Assembly: GCF_026625645.1 (NCBI RefSeq)
Contig: NZ_CP113056.1
Location: 310,001 to 374,000, forward strand
Source of the DNA: Ancylobacter sp. SL191
GTDB lineage: Bacteria > Pseudomonadota > Alphaproteobacteria > Rhizobiales > Xanthobacteraceae
Length of the DNA stretch: 64,000 nucleotides
Direction: 5' to 3'
How positions within the stretch are numbered: the first letter of the stretch is position 1; each line of letters starts with the position of its first letter. Below the pieces are notes generated by a model, which was not told the DNA's origin, made no database searches, and worked only from the letters and a program-made list of their open reading frames with translations. Position numbers and translations under genes: made by a program. This document shows positions 45,448-54,309 of this stretch, one piece after another.

Positions 45448-46545
45448 TCAGAGCCGGGCGAGCACCTTGCGCATCACGCTGGGAAACGCCTCCGCGTCGA
45501 ACCCCGCCGGCGCCACCCAGCGATGGCCAGCAGGCGCCGGCGTGCCGGCCGGCAGATCGGCCCGCCAGACCGTCAATTCCAGCGCGAAATGGCTGAAGAC
45601 GTGGGTCACGGGCGCGTTCAAGGCACGCCAGCTCGCGTTGAGCGGCGCATGGGCGGCGGGGTGGGCAGGAGCGTCCCCCTCCCATGGCGTCGAGGGCACC
45701 TCGCTCATGCCGCCGAGCAGCCCTTGCGGCGGGCGCGAGCGCGTGAGCACCGCACCATCGGCCCGCACGGCGAGGAAGGCGACGCCCTGCCGGGTCGGGC
45801 GCGCGGCCTTGGCCACCTTGAGCGGGTAGCGCTCCGGTTCGCCTTCCGCCCGCGCCGCGCAGGGCTCGCGCCATGGGCAGAGCGCGCAGGCGGGCTTGCG
45901 CGGGGTGCAGAGGGTGGCGCCGAGATCCATCATCGCCTGCGCGAAATCGCCGAAGCGGGCGTCGGGGAGCAGCGTCAGGCCGAGCGCCCGCAGGCGGGGC
46001 TTTGCCTTGGGCAGCGGGATCTCCACCGCAAAGAGGCGGGCGATGACGCGCTCCCAATTGCCGTCCACCGGCGCGGCCGGGCGTTCATAGGCGATGGAGG
46101 CGATGGCGGCTGCCGTATAGGGGCCGATGCCCGGCAGTTCGAGCAGCGCCGCCTCGGTATCCGGGAAATGTCCGCCATGGCGCTCCGCCACCGCGCGGGC
46201 GCAGGCGTGCAGGTTGCGGGCGCGGGCGTAATAGCCGAGCCCCGCCCAGGCGGAGAGCACCTCTTCCAGCGGCGCGGCGGCAAGGTCCGCCACCGTCGGC
46301 CAGCGGGCGAGGAAGCCCTCATAATAGGGCCGCACCGTCACCACCGTGGTCTGCTGCAGCATGATCTCGGAGAGAAACACCCGGTAGGGATCCTGCCGCA
46401 GGCCCGGCGCAGCGCGCCAGGGCAGCGTGCGCCGGTGCCGGTCATACCAGGCGAGCAGCAAGGCAGGATCGGGCCGCGCCGCGGGGGCTGGCTCGGTCAC
46501 GGAGGCGGCGGCGCGGCGGGTGGCTTTATCGGGACGGGCGGGCAT
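45448..46545 (-). CDS. mutY: A/G-specific adenine glycosylase
   Basis: 365 residues: HhH-GPD core (LPWRAAPGLRQDPYRVFLSEIMLQQT, ELPGIGPYTAAAIASIAY), catalytic Asp in PVDGNWERVIARL, iron-sulfur Cys cluster (CTPRKPACALCPWREPC) and a C-terminal NUDIX-like domain for 8-oxoG recognition. It removes adenine mispaired with 8-oxoguanine. Divergent from DUF721 with 115 bases between. Confidence 0.95.
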   Translation of the reverse strand: MPARPDKATRRAAASVTEPAPAARPDPALLLAWYDRHRRTLPWRAAPGLRQDPYRVFLSEIMLQQTTVVTVRPYYEGFLARWPTVADLAAAPLEEVLSAWAGLGYYARARNLHACARAVAERHGGHFPDTEAALLELPGIGPYTAAAIASIAYERPAAPVDGNWERVIARLFAVEIPLPKAKPRLRALGLTLLPDARFGDFAQAMMDLGATLCTPRKPACALCPWREPCAARAEGEPERYPLKVAKAARPTRQGVAFLAVRADGAVLTRSRPPQGLLGGMSEVPSTPWEGDAPAHPAAHAPLNASWRALNAPVTHVFSHFALELTVWRADLPAGTPAPAGHRWVAPAGFDAEAFPSVMRKVLARL

Positions 46546-46660
46546 GCGATGTTTGGTTCCGGCGGCGCCAAGGTGGGCCGTGCCGATACGCCCGGCAAGC
46601 CCCGCCGGACCGCCGTCCCTTGAATTGATGTCCCACCGCCCTCACTGACCGATCGCCCTC

Positions 46661-47188
46661 ATGCCCCCGCGCCGCGCACCACAGCCGCTTGCCGACCTGA
46701 TCGACGCGACCATCGCCGAGAGCTGCCGCCAGCGCGGCCTCGCCTCGGTGGAAATCGTCACGCGCTGGGCGGACATCGTCGGCGAGGCGCTCGCCGCCCG
46801 TGCGGTGCCGATCAAGCTCGCCTGGCCGAGCCGGCAAGACAGCCCGGAGCCGGGCGTGCTGCACATCCGGGTCGAGGGCGGCTATGCCATCGAATTGCAG
46901 CATGACGCGCCCGTGGTGATCGAGCGGGTGAACCGCTATTTCGGCTGGCGCTGCATCGGCCGGCTGGCGCTGCGCCAGGGGCCGGTGCCGGTGCGCCGCC
47001 CCGTGCGCCCGCGTTTCATTGAGCCGGGCAGCGCGGAATGCGCAGCGGTGGCCGGGCGGCTCGGCGCTTTTGAAGATCCCGCGCTGGCCGAGGCGCTGGC
47101 CCGGCTCGGCGCGCTGGTCGCCCGCCGGCGCGCGGCGACGCCCACGCAGCCGGCGCCGGGGGTGCGGCCAATCTTCACGCAGCGGTGA
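46661..47188 (+). CDS. DUF721 (DciA-like) protein
   Basis: 175 residues. LADLIDATIAESCRQRGLASVEIVTRWADIVGEALAARAVPIKLAW and GVLHIRVEGGYAIELQHDAPVVIERVNRYFGW match the DUF721 fold. Members of the family include DciA, a replicative-helicase operator found where DnaC/DnaI are absent. Whether this alphaproteobacterial form loads DnaB is not shown. It stands between mutY and dsbA, a conserved alphaproteobacterial order. Confidence 0.85.
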   Translation: MPPRRAPQPLADLIDATIAESCRQRGLASVEIVTRWADIVGEALAARAVPIKLAWPSRQDSPEPGVLHIRVEGGYAIELQHDAPVVIERVNRYFGWRCIGRLALRQGPVPVRRPVRPRFIEPGSAECAAVAGRLGAFEDPALAEALARLGALVARRRAATPTQPAPGVRPIFTQR

Positions 47189-47291
47189 CAAGGCGCCTGC
47201 CTGCCGTACCGTTGCCATGATCGCGCGCTGCCTGTAGGCGCTAGAGCTCAACGCTGGCCGAGAGGGCCGGCCTTCCCCTCGGAGACCATCC

Positions 47292-47975
47292 ATGATCGAT
47301 CGCCGCCGCCTCCTCGAAGGGTTGGGTGCCGCCGCCCTCACCGCCGCCGCGCTGGTGGCGCTGGCGAGCCCGGAAAGCCTCGGCGCCGAGCGCTTCTCCT
47401 TCATCGGGCGCGCCGAAGCGCAGACCGTCGACATGGCGCAGCTTATGGCGCCGGGCGCCCTGCCCGACAACGTGCTCGGCAAGGCCGACGCGCCGGTGAC
47501 CATCGTCGAATACGCCTCGATGACCTGCGGCCACTGCGCGCATTTCCACGAGACCACCTATCCGGTGCTCAAGGAGAAATACATCGACACCGGCAAGGTG
47601 AAGTTCATCCTGCGCGAATTCCCGCTCGACATCGTCGCCAAGGCCGCCTTCATGCTCGCGCGCTGCGCCGGCGACGGGAAGTACTACCCGATGACCGACA
47701 CGCTGTTCGAGACCCAGAAGAACTGGGCCTTCACCAACAACCCGGCGCAGGCCCTGCTCGCCATCGCCAAGCAGAGCGGCATGACCGAGCAGCAGTTCAA
47801 CGCCTGCCTCTCCGACCAGGCGCTGGCCGACAACATCAACAAGATCGCCGAGCGCGGGGCGAAGGATTTCGGCATCGATTCGACGCCGACCTTCTTCATC
47901 AACGGCAAGAAGGTCTCCGGCGCGATGAGCCCGGAAGAGCTCGACAAGGAACTCGCCCCGCTGCTGGCGCAGTGA
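47292..47975 (+). CDS. DsbA-family periplasmic thiol-disulfide oxidoreductase
   Basis: 227 residues. N-terminal RRR-leader and hydrophobic stretch to AEAQ (about 43) look like a signal peptide. The thioredoxin fold has CGHC (79-82) and the cis-Pro loop STPTFFING. CGHC rather than DsbA's CPHC suggests a different redox potential, closer to PDI/ScsC-like or the BdbD/Com1 group. GGAG lies about eight bases before the ATG. Confidence 0.9.
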   Translation: MIDRRRLLEGLGAAALTAAALVALASPESLGAERFSFIGRAEAQTVDMAQLMAPGALPDNVLGKADAPVTIVEYASMTCGHCAHFHETTYPVLKEKYIDTGKVKFILREFPLDIVAKAAFMLARCAGDGKYYPMTDTLFETQKNWAFTNNPAQALLAIAKQSGMTEQQFNACLSDQALADNINKIAERGAKDFGIDSTPTFFINGKKVSGAMSPEELDKELAPLLAQ

Positions 47976-48040
47976 CGCCACGGGGCCGCGCCGCCGCAGC
48001 CATGAGGCCCGGCGGCGCCAACCCGCCCTGAATGCGAGGC

Positions 48041-48062
48041 CGCGGCGGGGTAGCCCGCCGCG
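48041..48062 (+). terminator. Probable terminator after dsbA
   Basis: CGCGGCGGG (48041-48049), loop GTAG, CCCGCCGCG (48054-48062): perfect 9-bp stem followed by TTGGCTTATTT. It is 66 bases after the dsbA stop. The T-tract is interrupted, so moderate confidence. Confidence 0.5.
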
Positions 48063-48124
48063 TTGGCTTATTTGGAAGCTGCATGAGCCTCTCGGGGATT
48101 TAGCCGCCCCGGCCTTTACCTCCC

Positions 48125-48214
48125 CTCATCCCCGGGCTTGACCCGGGGATCCAAAACCCAGCGCCACGCGCGACTGCGGCAAGGCTGGATGCCCGGGTCA
48201 AGCCCGGGCATGAG
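48125..48214. repeat. Intergenic palindromic element, copy 3
   Basis: Two 29-bp arms (48125-48153 and 48186-48214) are inverted repeats at 27 of 29 positions, each itself containing CCCGGGCTTGACCCGGG-type symmetry, with 32 bases between. The whole folds into a long cruciform. The remaining bases of the 308-base gap (47976-48283) hold only the dsbA terminator and nothing gene-like. Confidence 0.8.
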
Positions 48215-48283
48215 GGCGGGCGTGACGGTCGATATCAGGGCGCGAGGCGCCCCACGTGCCCGGCCTTTTTCAACATCGGGCCC

Positions 48284-48802
48284 CTACTCCGGCAAGGTGA
48301 GCCGTCCGTCGGGGCCGAGGGCGAAGCCGGTATTGTGGGCGATCTCCCAGGGATGGCCGTCGGGGTCGGCGACATAGCCGGCATAGCCGCCCCAGAAGGT
48401 CGCCTGCGCGGGGCGCAGCGCCCGCCCGCCGGCGGCCACCGCGCGGATCAGCGTCGTGTCCACCTCGGCGCGGCTCGCCCGGTTGCAGGCCAGCACCACG
48501 CCGCCGAACTGACCGGCCCGGCCAGCGATCATGCCGGCATCGGTGGCAAGCTCGTGGCGCGGGTAGAGCGAGAGCACCACCGTGCCGCAGGCGAAAAAGG
48601 CGACGCCCTCGGCCTGCCGCACCCGGCGCTCGAGCCCCAGCGCCTCATAGAAGGCGATGGCGCGAGCGAGCTCGGCGACGCCCAGCGTCACCAGCGAGAG
48701 CGCCAGCGGCGGCACGGCACGCGCCGTGCCCGCCCCCACCGTGGCGCCCTCGGTCGCCTTGAGCGCGGCGACCTTCAGCCCCTGCATCGCCGCGCCGATC
48801 AT
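48284..48802 (-). CDS. VOC (glyoxalase/bleomycin-resistance)-family protein
   Basis: 172 residues with a single VOC module: SLVTLGVAELARAIAFYEALGLERRV, then FFACGTVVLSLYPR and AGYVADPDGHPWEIAHN with the metal-ligand Glu. Its ATG overlaps the TGA of the radical SAM gene (ATGA), so the two are translationally coupled and share the LexA-like box upstream. Substrate unknown. Confidence 0.85.
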   Translation of the reverse strand: MIGAAMQGLKVAALKATEGATVGAGTARAVPPLALSLVTLGVAELARAIAFYEALGLERRVRQAEGVAFFACGTVVLSLYPRHELATDAGMIAGRAGQFGGVVLACNRASRAEVDTTLIRAVAAGGRALRPAQATFWGGYAGYVADPDGHPWEIAHNTGFALGPDGRLTLPE

Positions 48803-50094
48803 GCGCTCTCTCCGAATAGCGACAATTGCTCGCCCTTCTGCGGCGGGCGGTGGAAATGGCGCGTGGTCAGCCGCAGATGGCGCCGGTTGAGGCCGAGCCG
48901 CTCGCTGGCGATCTCGAAGCGGCGGGCGAGCGTCCAGGCATAGGGCCCGCTGCCGGTCATGCGCTGGCCAAAGGCGGAGTCATATTCCTTGCCGCCATGC
49001 AGTTCCTTGAGCAGCGACAGCACATGACGGTAGCGATCCGGGAAATGGGCGAGCAGCCATTCCTTGAACAGGTCACGGATTTCCAGCGGCACGCGCAGCA
49101 TGACATAGCCGGCCTCCTGCGCGCCCGCCGCCACCGCGGCGTCGAGGATGCGCTCCATCTCCGCGTCGGTCACGGCGGGAATGACCGGCGCGACCAGAAC
49201 AGCCGTCGGCACCCCCGCCTCGCTGAGCCGGCGCACCGCCTCGAGGCGCCGCTGCGGCGTGGCGGCGCGCGGCTCCATGATGCGGGCGAGCTTGTGGTCG
49301 AGCGTGGTGATGGACAGCGCGACCTTGACCAGCCCGCGCTCGGCCATGGGCGCGAGAATGTCTAGATCGCGCAGCACCAGCGCCGATTTCGTGACAATGC
49401 CGACCGGATGGCCGAAATCGCGGAGCACTTCGAGGATGCGGCGGGTGAGGCGCCATTCCTTCTCGATGGGCTGATAGCCGTCGGTGTTGATGCCGAGCGC
49501 GATGGTGCGCGGCTCATAGCCGGGCTTCGCCAGTTCCTTGGCCAGCAACTCGGGGGCGTCGGGCTTGGCGAACAGCTTGGTCTCGAAATCGAGCCCAGCG
49601 GACAGGCCCTGATAGGCATGGGTCGGCCGGGCGAAGCAGTAGACGCAGCCATGCTCGCAGCCGCGATAGGGGTTGATCGAGCGATCAAAGCCGACATCGG
49701 GCGAATCATTGCGGGTGATGATGGTGCGCGGCTTTTCCACCGTCACGCTGGTGCGGAAGGCCGGCAGATCATCGAGGCTCTGCCAGCCATCGTCGAAGGC
49801 TTCGCGCGCCGTCGGCTCGAAGCGGCCGGCAGCGTTGGAGAGCGCGCCGCGTCCGCGCCGGCGCTCGCCCTCGACAAAGCGGGCCTGCGGCGGCACGGGA
49901 GGCGCAATGTCGATCTCGGAAAGGCCGGTGAGGTCGCGCCCCGCCGCCTCGCAGGCGGCGCGCTCAGCGGCCTCGCGCTCCTCCACCAGCCGCCCGAGAT
50001 GACGCGGCGTGGCGCGGGACTTGCGCGCGGGCGGCGCGCCGGCGGTAACCGCGGCAGGACGGTCCGGAGAGGGGGAGGAGGTGCGCTGTTCCAT
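48799..50094 (-). CDS. PA0069-family radical SAM protein
   Basis: 431 residues. The radical SAM cluster CEHGCVYC (C146, C150, C153) is CX3CX2C, preceded by SINPYRG as in spore-photoproduct-lyase-like 'DNA repair photolyase' relatives. A conserved C-terminal region (KEYDSAFGQRMTGSGPYAWTLARRFEIA) is family-specific. The reaction is not known. A GAAC-N7-GAAC box 25-39 bases before the start suggests SOS control, which would fit a DNA-damage role. The start has GAGGAG somewhat far (14 bases) upstream. Confidence 0.88.
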   Translation of the reverse strand: MEQRTSSPSPDRPAAVTAGAPPARKSRATPRHLGRLVEEREAAERAACEAAGRDLTGLSEIDIAPPVPPQARFVEGERRRGRGALSNAAGRFEPTAREAFDDGWQSLDDLPAFRTSVTVEKPRTIITRNDSPDVGFDRSINPYRGCEHGCVYCFARPTHAYQGLSAGLDFETKLFAKPDAPELLAKELAKPGYEPRTIALGINTDGYQPIEKEWRLTRRILEVLRDFGHPVGIVTKSALVLRDLDILAPMAERGLVKVALSITTLDHKLARIMEPRAATPQRRLEAVRRLSEAGVPTAVLVAPVIPAVTDAEMERILDAAVAAGAQEAGYVMLRVPLEIRDLFKEWLLAHFPDRYRHVLSLLKELHGGKEYDSAFGQRMTGSGPYAWTLARRFEIASERLGLNRRHLRLTTRHFHRPPQKGEQLSLFGESA

Positions 50095-50118
50095 GGGTGA
50101 TTTTTAGTCTCCTCATGA

Positions 50119-50133
50119 GAACATATCAAGAAC
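50119..50133 (-). promoter_or_regulatory. LexA-type box (direct repeat GTTC-N7-GTTC)
   Basis: GAAC (50119-50122), seven bases, GAAC (50130-50133); leftward it reads GTTC-TTGATAT-GTTC. Alphaproteobacterial LexA binds exactly this direct repeat. It lies 25 bases upstream of the radical SAM ATG, where a repressor would block transcription. The rightward glycosyltransferase gene starts 80 bases away. Confidence 0.7.
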
Positions 50134-50212
50134 ATATGTCGAAAAGTGACGGAGGGCGCTATACGCCCCGGATGTGGTGCTATAGGCAGAACGTCGCTCG
50201 CCCAAAACCCTT

Positions 50213-50839
50213 ATGCGCCAATCCATAGCGCGTTCCGTCGAGGTGCTCTGCCGCGTGATCTCGATCGTCATTCCCACGACCGAAACCGCCAGTTTCCTCA
50301 TCCCGACCCTCGCCGCGCTGGTACCGGGCGCCGCCGCCGGCGTGGTGCGCGAGGTTCTGCTGGTGGATGGGCGCGAATCGGCGGATGTGGCGGAGATCGC
50401 GGACGCGGCAGGCTGCGAATATCTGCGCGGCCCGGCCGATCTCGGGGCACGCCTGCGCCTCGGCGCGGCGACGGCGCGCATGCCCTGGCTGATGTTCCTC
50501 CAGCCGGCGGGCCTTGCTCAGGAAGGCTGGACGCGCGAGGTGCGCGGCTTCATCGACCAGGTCGAGCGCATGGGCGCGCTGGACCGTCGCGCGGCGACCT
50601 TCCGCTTGGCACTGGACGGGTTCGGCGTCGCCCCCCGGCTGAAGGAAGCGGCGGCGGTGGCGCGCTATGCGCTGACCGGCCGGGCGCGGCCCGAGCAGGG
50701 GCTGCTGATCCATCGCCGCTTCTATGAAGCGCTGGGCGGTCATGAGGCGGGCGGGCAGTCCCCGCGCCGGCTCGCCGCCCGCATCGGGCGCGGAAGGCTG
50801 GTGCTGCTGCGCTCGCAGATGCTGCTGCCGGAAGGCTGA
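50213..50839 (+). CDS. Family-2-like glycosyltransferase-fold protein
   Basis: 208 residues. The N-terminal strand ISIVIPTTETASFLIPTLAAL and later VREVLLVDGRESADVAEIADAAGC resemble a GT-A nucleotide-binding start; the usual DXD is not obvious (PWLMFLQPAG takes that place), so activity is uncertain. A GTG at 50254 directly before ISIVIP is an alternative start. It lies between the radical SAM operon and moaB; role unknown. Confidence 0.65.
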   Translation: MRQSIARSVEVLCRVISIVIPTTETASFLIPTLAALVPGAAAGVVREVLLVDGRESADVAEIADAAGCEYLRGPADLGARLRLGAATARMPWLMFLQPAGLAQEGWTREVRGFIDQVERMGALDRRAATFRLALDGFGVAPRLKEAAAVARYALTGRARPEQGLLIHRRFYEALGGHEAGGQSPRRLAARIGRGRLVLLRSQMLLPEG

Positions 50840-50854
50840 GCCTCCCGCCAGGTC

Positions 50855-51433
50855 TCAGGAGGCGCGCAGCTTGCCGCGCTTCAGGTGCTCGTCGAGCCGG
50901 GGCAGGATTTCCACGAAATTGCAGGGCTTGTGACGGATGTCGAGCTGCTGGGCGAGGATACCGTCCCAGCCATCGCGGCAGGCGCCGGGCGAGCCGGGCA
51001 GGCAGAAGATGTAGGTCGCGTTCGCCGTGCCGGCGGTGGCGCGGCTTTGCAGCGTCGAGGTGCCGATCTTCTGGAAGGAGATCATGTGGAACACGGTCGA
51101 GAAACCCTCCATGCGCTTCTCGAACAAGGGTTCCACCGCCTCCGGCGTCACATCGCGGCCGGTGAAGCCGGTGCCGCCGGTGGTGATGACCACGTCGATG
51201 GCCGGATCGGCGATCCACGCCGCTACCCGCCCGCGAATGGCTTCTACGTCATCCGTCACGATGGACCGGGCGGCGAGGCGATGGCCGGCACCCTCCAGCC
51301 GCTCCACCAGCGTGTTGCCCGAGCGGTCATCGGCCAGCGTGCGGGTATCGGAGATGGTGAGCACCGCGATGGCGAGCGGGATGAAGGCTTTCTCGGAAAG
51401 GGCCTTGTCGGACGTCTCGCTCGCGGCGCTCAT
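50855..51433 (-). CDS. moaB: Molybdopterin adenylyltransferase-type MoaB/MogA protein
   Basis: 192 residues. IAVLTISDTRTLADDRSGNTLVERLE, VVITTGGTGFTGRDVTPEAVEPLF and FCLPGSPGACRDGWDGILAQQLD are MoaB/MogA motifs. The protein acts in molybdenum cofactor synthesis, adenylylating molybdopterin before Mo insertion. It follows the zinc peptidase gene on the same strand after 12 bases. Confidence 0.93.
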   Translation of the reverse strand: MSAASETSDKALSEKAFIPLAIAVLTISDTRTLADDRSGNTLVERLEGAGHRLAARSIVTDDVEAIRGRVAAWIADPAIDVVITTGGTGFTGRDVTPEAVEPLFEKRMEGFSTVFHMISFQKIGTSTLQSRATAGTANATYIFCLPGSPGACRDGWDGILAQQLDIRHKPCNFVEILPRLDEHLKRGKLRAS

Positions 51434-51445
51434 GCGGCCTGATCC

Positions 51446-52339
51446 TCAGATGCTGCGGCTGTCGAAGGCGTTGCACTGCTTCATCGAGCCGGTGTCCAGT
51501 CCCCGCTTGAACCAGCGCGTGCGCTGGGCGGAGGTGCCGTGGGTAAAGCTGTCGGGCACGGCATAGCCCCGCGCCTGTTTCTGCAACCGGTCATCGCCGA
51601 TGGCGGAAGCGGCGTTCAGCGCCTCCTCAATATCGCCGTCCTCAAGAATGCGCCACTGTGCGTTCGCGTGATGCGCCCACACGCCGGCGAGGCAGTCGGC
51701 CATCAGCTCGACGCGGACGGAGAGCGCGTTCGCTTCAGTGCGCGAGACCTGGCGCTGGCGCTGCTGCACCTGCGCGAGAATGCCGAGCTGGTTCTCGACG
51801 TGATGGCCGACCTCATGGGCGATGACATAGGCCTGCGCGAAATCGCCGGGCGCGCGGAAGCGGCGCTTCATCTCCTCGAAGAAGGCGAGGTCGATATACA
51901 CCTTCCGGTCGGTCGGGCAGTAGAACGGGCCCATCGCCGACTGGGCCGTGCCGCAGGCCGAGCGGGTGCCGCCGGTGAACAGCACGAGGCCGGGCGGGCG
52001 GTAGGTCTGGCCCTGCGCCTTGAACTGCTGGGTCCACACATCCTCGGTCTGGGCGAGCACGGCGCTGACGAACTGACCTTCCTGATCCTTGGGCGGGGTG
52101 CGGCTCGCAGATGGCTGCTGCGGCGCGCTCTGGCTCGTCTCGCCGCCCCCCATGAGGATTTCCGCGCCGCCGATCAGCACGGCCGGGTTGATGCCGGTGG
52201 CCCAGGCGATGAGGCCGACAATGATCAGCCCGCCAATGCCGAGCCCGCCACGCCCGCCCGGCAAGCCGCCGCGAAATCCGCCGCCGCCCCCGCGCCGGTC
52301 TTCCACATTGCTGCTGCGCCGGAAATCTTCCCACCGCAT
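51446..52339 (-). CDS. Neutral zinc metallopeptidase (YpfJ family)
   Basis: 297 residues from ATG 52339, chosen for GGGAGG seven bases upstream. MRWEDFRRSSNVEDRRG is the family start; a Gly-rich stretch and a single membrane helix follow, then the periplasmic peptidase with AYVIAHEVGHHVEN (HEXXH). Cys pairs in CGTAQSAMGPFYCP and the late ADCLAGVW are conserved. Substrates unknown. Confidence 0.92.
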   Translation of the reverse strand: MRWEDFRRSSNVEDRRGGGGGFRGGLPGGRGGLGIGGLIIVGLIAWATGINPAVLIGGAEILMGGGETSQSAPQQPSASRTPPKDQEGQFVSAVLAQTEDVWTQQFKAQGQTYRPPGLVLFTGGTRSACGTAQSAMGPFYCPTDRKVYIDLAFFEEMKRRFRAPGDFAQAYVIAHEVGHHVENQLGILAQVQQRQRQVSRTEANALSVRVELMADCLAGVWAHHANAQWRILEDGDIEEALNAASAIGDDRLQKQARGYAVPDSFTHGTSAQRTRWFKRGLDTGSMKQCNAFDSRSI

Positions 52340-52448
52340 GGCCATCCCTCCCGCAAAGCGCCACGGCGCGGTGCGATGGTGATGCACGCGCGCCGTGGCG
52401 GCAATGCGCGGGAAGGCCGGCGGTTCCGTGGGGAACCGCCGGATCGTG

Positions 52449-53111
52449 TCAGGCGCGCGGTTTGCCGAGAGCGGCGAGCCAGTCGCGGGCGAGCGTCAGG
52501 TCGGCCTGCGACAGGCCATGGCCGACGGGAAGCGTGCGGTGGTCGAGCCGCGCGCCGGCCTCTGTGAGCTGGCCAGCGAGGCGGGCGGCATTCTCCTCCG
52601 GCACGATCGGGTCCATGCCGCCCGAAAGCAGCAGGACCGGCGCGCTGGCGAGATCCTCCGCCGGCGGCTCGGCCAGCGGCACCATGGCGCGTAACAGCAC
52701 TGCGCCCGCGAGCACGCCCGGCTGGGTGAGGAGCGTCGCGGCGGCGATGTTGGCGCCGTTGGAAAAGCCGACCGCGATGGGGGCGGCCAGCCCATAGGCG
52801 GCGCGGGCTTCCGCCACGAAGGCGGCGAGTTCACCCGCGCGCAGGCGCACATCCGCCTCGTCGAACACGCCCTCACGCAGGCGGCGGAAGAAGCGCGGCA
52901 TGCCGCCTTCCATCACCTTGCCGCGCGGGGAGACGAGCGGCGCGTCCGGCGCGATCATGCGGCCGAGCTGGATCAGGTCGTTCTCGTCGCCGCCCGTGCC
53001 GTGCAGCAGCAGCAGCGGCGTGGCAGCAGGATCGCGGCCGGCCTCGAAGCGGTGGAGGAAGGAGAGTTCGGCGTTCGCGGATGCACGGGACAGCGGAGCG
53101 TTGACGCTCAT
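52449..53111 (-). CDS. Phospholipase/carboxylesterase-family hydrolase (MhqD-like)
   Basis: 220 residues, alpha/beta hydrolase with LLLLHGTGGDENDL, nucleophile GFSNGAN, Asp in SGGMDPIVP and His in LPVGHGLS. This is the carboxylesterase-2/MhqD-like group. In Bacillus, mhqD is induced by quinones together with a ring-cleaving dioxygenase; here the dioxygenase gene lies 62 bases upstream on the same strand, the same pairing. Confidence 0.88.
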   Translation of the reverse strand: MSVNAPLSRASANAELSFLHRFEAGRDPAATPLLLLHGTGGDENDLIQLGRMIAPDAPLVSPRGKVMEGGMPRFFRRLREGVFDEADVRLRAGELAAFVAEARAAYGLAAPIAVGFSNGANIAAATLLTQPGVLAGAVLLRAMVPLAEPPAEDLASAPVLLLSGGMDPIVPEENAARLAGQLTEAGARLDHRTLPVGHGLSQADLTLARDWLAALGKPRA

Positions 53112-53173
53112 GACGGCCTCCTGGCGGGAAAAGGGGCCCGCCCGCCGGAAGTGGCGGGCGGGGAGAGGTGGGA

Positions 53174-54106
53174 TCAGGCGATTTCCGGCAGCACGGCCTC
53201 GATCTGGGCGCGGCGGCTCTCCAGGAAATCCGGGAGCTTCAGCGCCTGGCCGAGCTGGGCGGCCGGCTCATCGGCGGCGAAACCGGGGACGTCGGTCGCG
53301 ATCTCGAACAGCACATGGCCGGGCTCGCGGAAGTAGACGGACCGGAAGTAATTGCGGTCCTTCTGCTCCGTGGTGCGGATGCCGTGGTTCTCCTGCAGCT
53401 TCTTCACCATGGCGAATTCGGCCGCATCATCCGCCGCGCGGAACGCGATGTGATGCACCGAACCGCCACCCATGCGGGCGGGGAGGAAGCCGCCGGCCTC
53501 GTGGATATCGACGATACCGCCGATCTCCGTGCCCTCGGCCTTGAAGCGCACCAGCGAGCCCTCCCGGCCGATCTCGGTGAAGCCGAAGATGTCGGTAAGG
53601 ATGGCGCCGGTGGGCGCGGCCTCGGCCAGCAGGAGATTCACCGAGTGGAAGCCGCGAAGGGCGTGCTCGGCCGGCACCTCCGTGCCGAGCCAGGCCGGCT
53701 CATTCTCGGCGCCGGTGACACCGACCAGCGCGAGGCGCATGCCGTGCGGATCCTTGAAAGACAGCACGGTCTCGCCGAAGCGCTTGATGGGCGCGCTATG
53801 GGCGACGCCATTCTCGACGAAGCGCTGCGTCCAGTAGCCGATCGAGGCGGCCGGCACGCGGAACGCGGTCTCCTGCGTCTCGCCGACGCCGAGCCGGCCG
53901 GGCGCCACATGGTCCCACGGGAAGAAGGTGAGGATGGTGCCAGGCGAGCCCGCCTCATCGCCATAATAGAAGTGATAGGTGCCGGGATCGTCGAAATTGA
54001 CGGTCTTCTTCACCAGGCGCAGGCCGAGCGTGCGGGTGTAGAATTCGACATTGCGGCGCGCATTGCCGGCAATCGCCGTAACATGATGGATGCCATTGCG
54101 GTTCAT
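53174..54106 (-). CDS. VOC-family ring-cleaving dioxygenase (MhqO/MhqA-like)
   Basis: 310 residues with two VOC modules. Metal ligands: His8 in GIHHVTA, His in GSVHHIAF and Glu in HVLFEIATD. Such extradiol-type enzymes of the MhqO group act on hydroquinones. First gene of the dioxygenase-hydrolase pair, divergent from a LysR gene across a 203-base region with a perfect palindrome. Confidence 0.9.
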   Translation of the reverse strand: MNRNGIHHVTAIAGNARRNVEFYTRTLGLRLVKKTVNFDDPGTYHFYYGDEAGSPGTILTFFPWDHVAPGRLGVGETQETAFRVPAASIGYWTQRFVENGVAHSAPIKRFGETVLSFKDPHGMRLALVGVTGAENEPAWLGTEVPAEHALRGFHSVNLLLAEAAPTGAILTDIFGFTEIGREGSLVRFKAEGTEIGGIVDIHEAGGFLPARMGGGSVHHIAFRAADDAAEFAMVKKLQENHGIRTTEQKDRNYFRSVYFREPGHVLFEIATDVPGFAADEPAAQLGQALKLPDFLESRRAQIEAVLPEIA

Positions 54107-54190
54107 GATCTTGCCCTCTCAGGGAGCGCCAACCGCGCTCTGTTGGGACAAGAGATAAACCGGCACCCGCGCAATGCCATCTACTTTCGT

Positions 54191-54204
54191 TTGCGTTGAC
54201 GCAA
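54191..54204. promoter_or_regulatory. LysR-type box in the dioxygenase/LysR divergent region
   Basis: TTGCGT-TG-ACGCAA is a perfect palindrome and contains T-N11-A, the LysR box. It overlaps the -35 (TTGACG, 54196-54201) of a rightward sigma-70 promoter with -10 TATGGT (54220-54225) and an 18-base spacer, so LysR would repress itself and activate or repress the leftward dioxygenase gene. Confidence 0.65.
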
Positions 54205-54225
54205 TGACGACTTGGCTGCTATGGT
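54196..54225 (+). promoter_or_regulatory. Sigma-70 promoter of the LysR gene
   Basis: TTGACG (54196-54201), 18-base spacer, TATGGT (54220-54225), preceded by TG at the extended -10 position. Transcription would begin near 54232, leaving a ~78-base leader to the ATG at 54310. Confidence 0.5.
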
Positions 54226-54309
54226 GTGCCCACGCTGAATTGTCGTTTTTCCTTCGTGCGCAACGCTTTGCGGGCGGGGAGCCGAGTTGCCGCACGGACG
54301 GAGGGCCCC

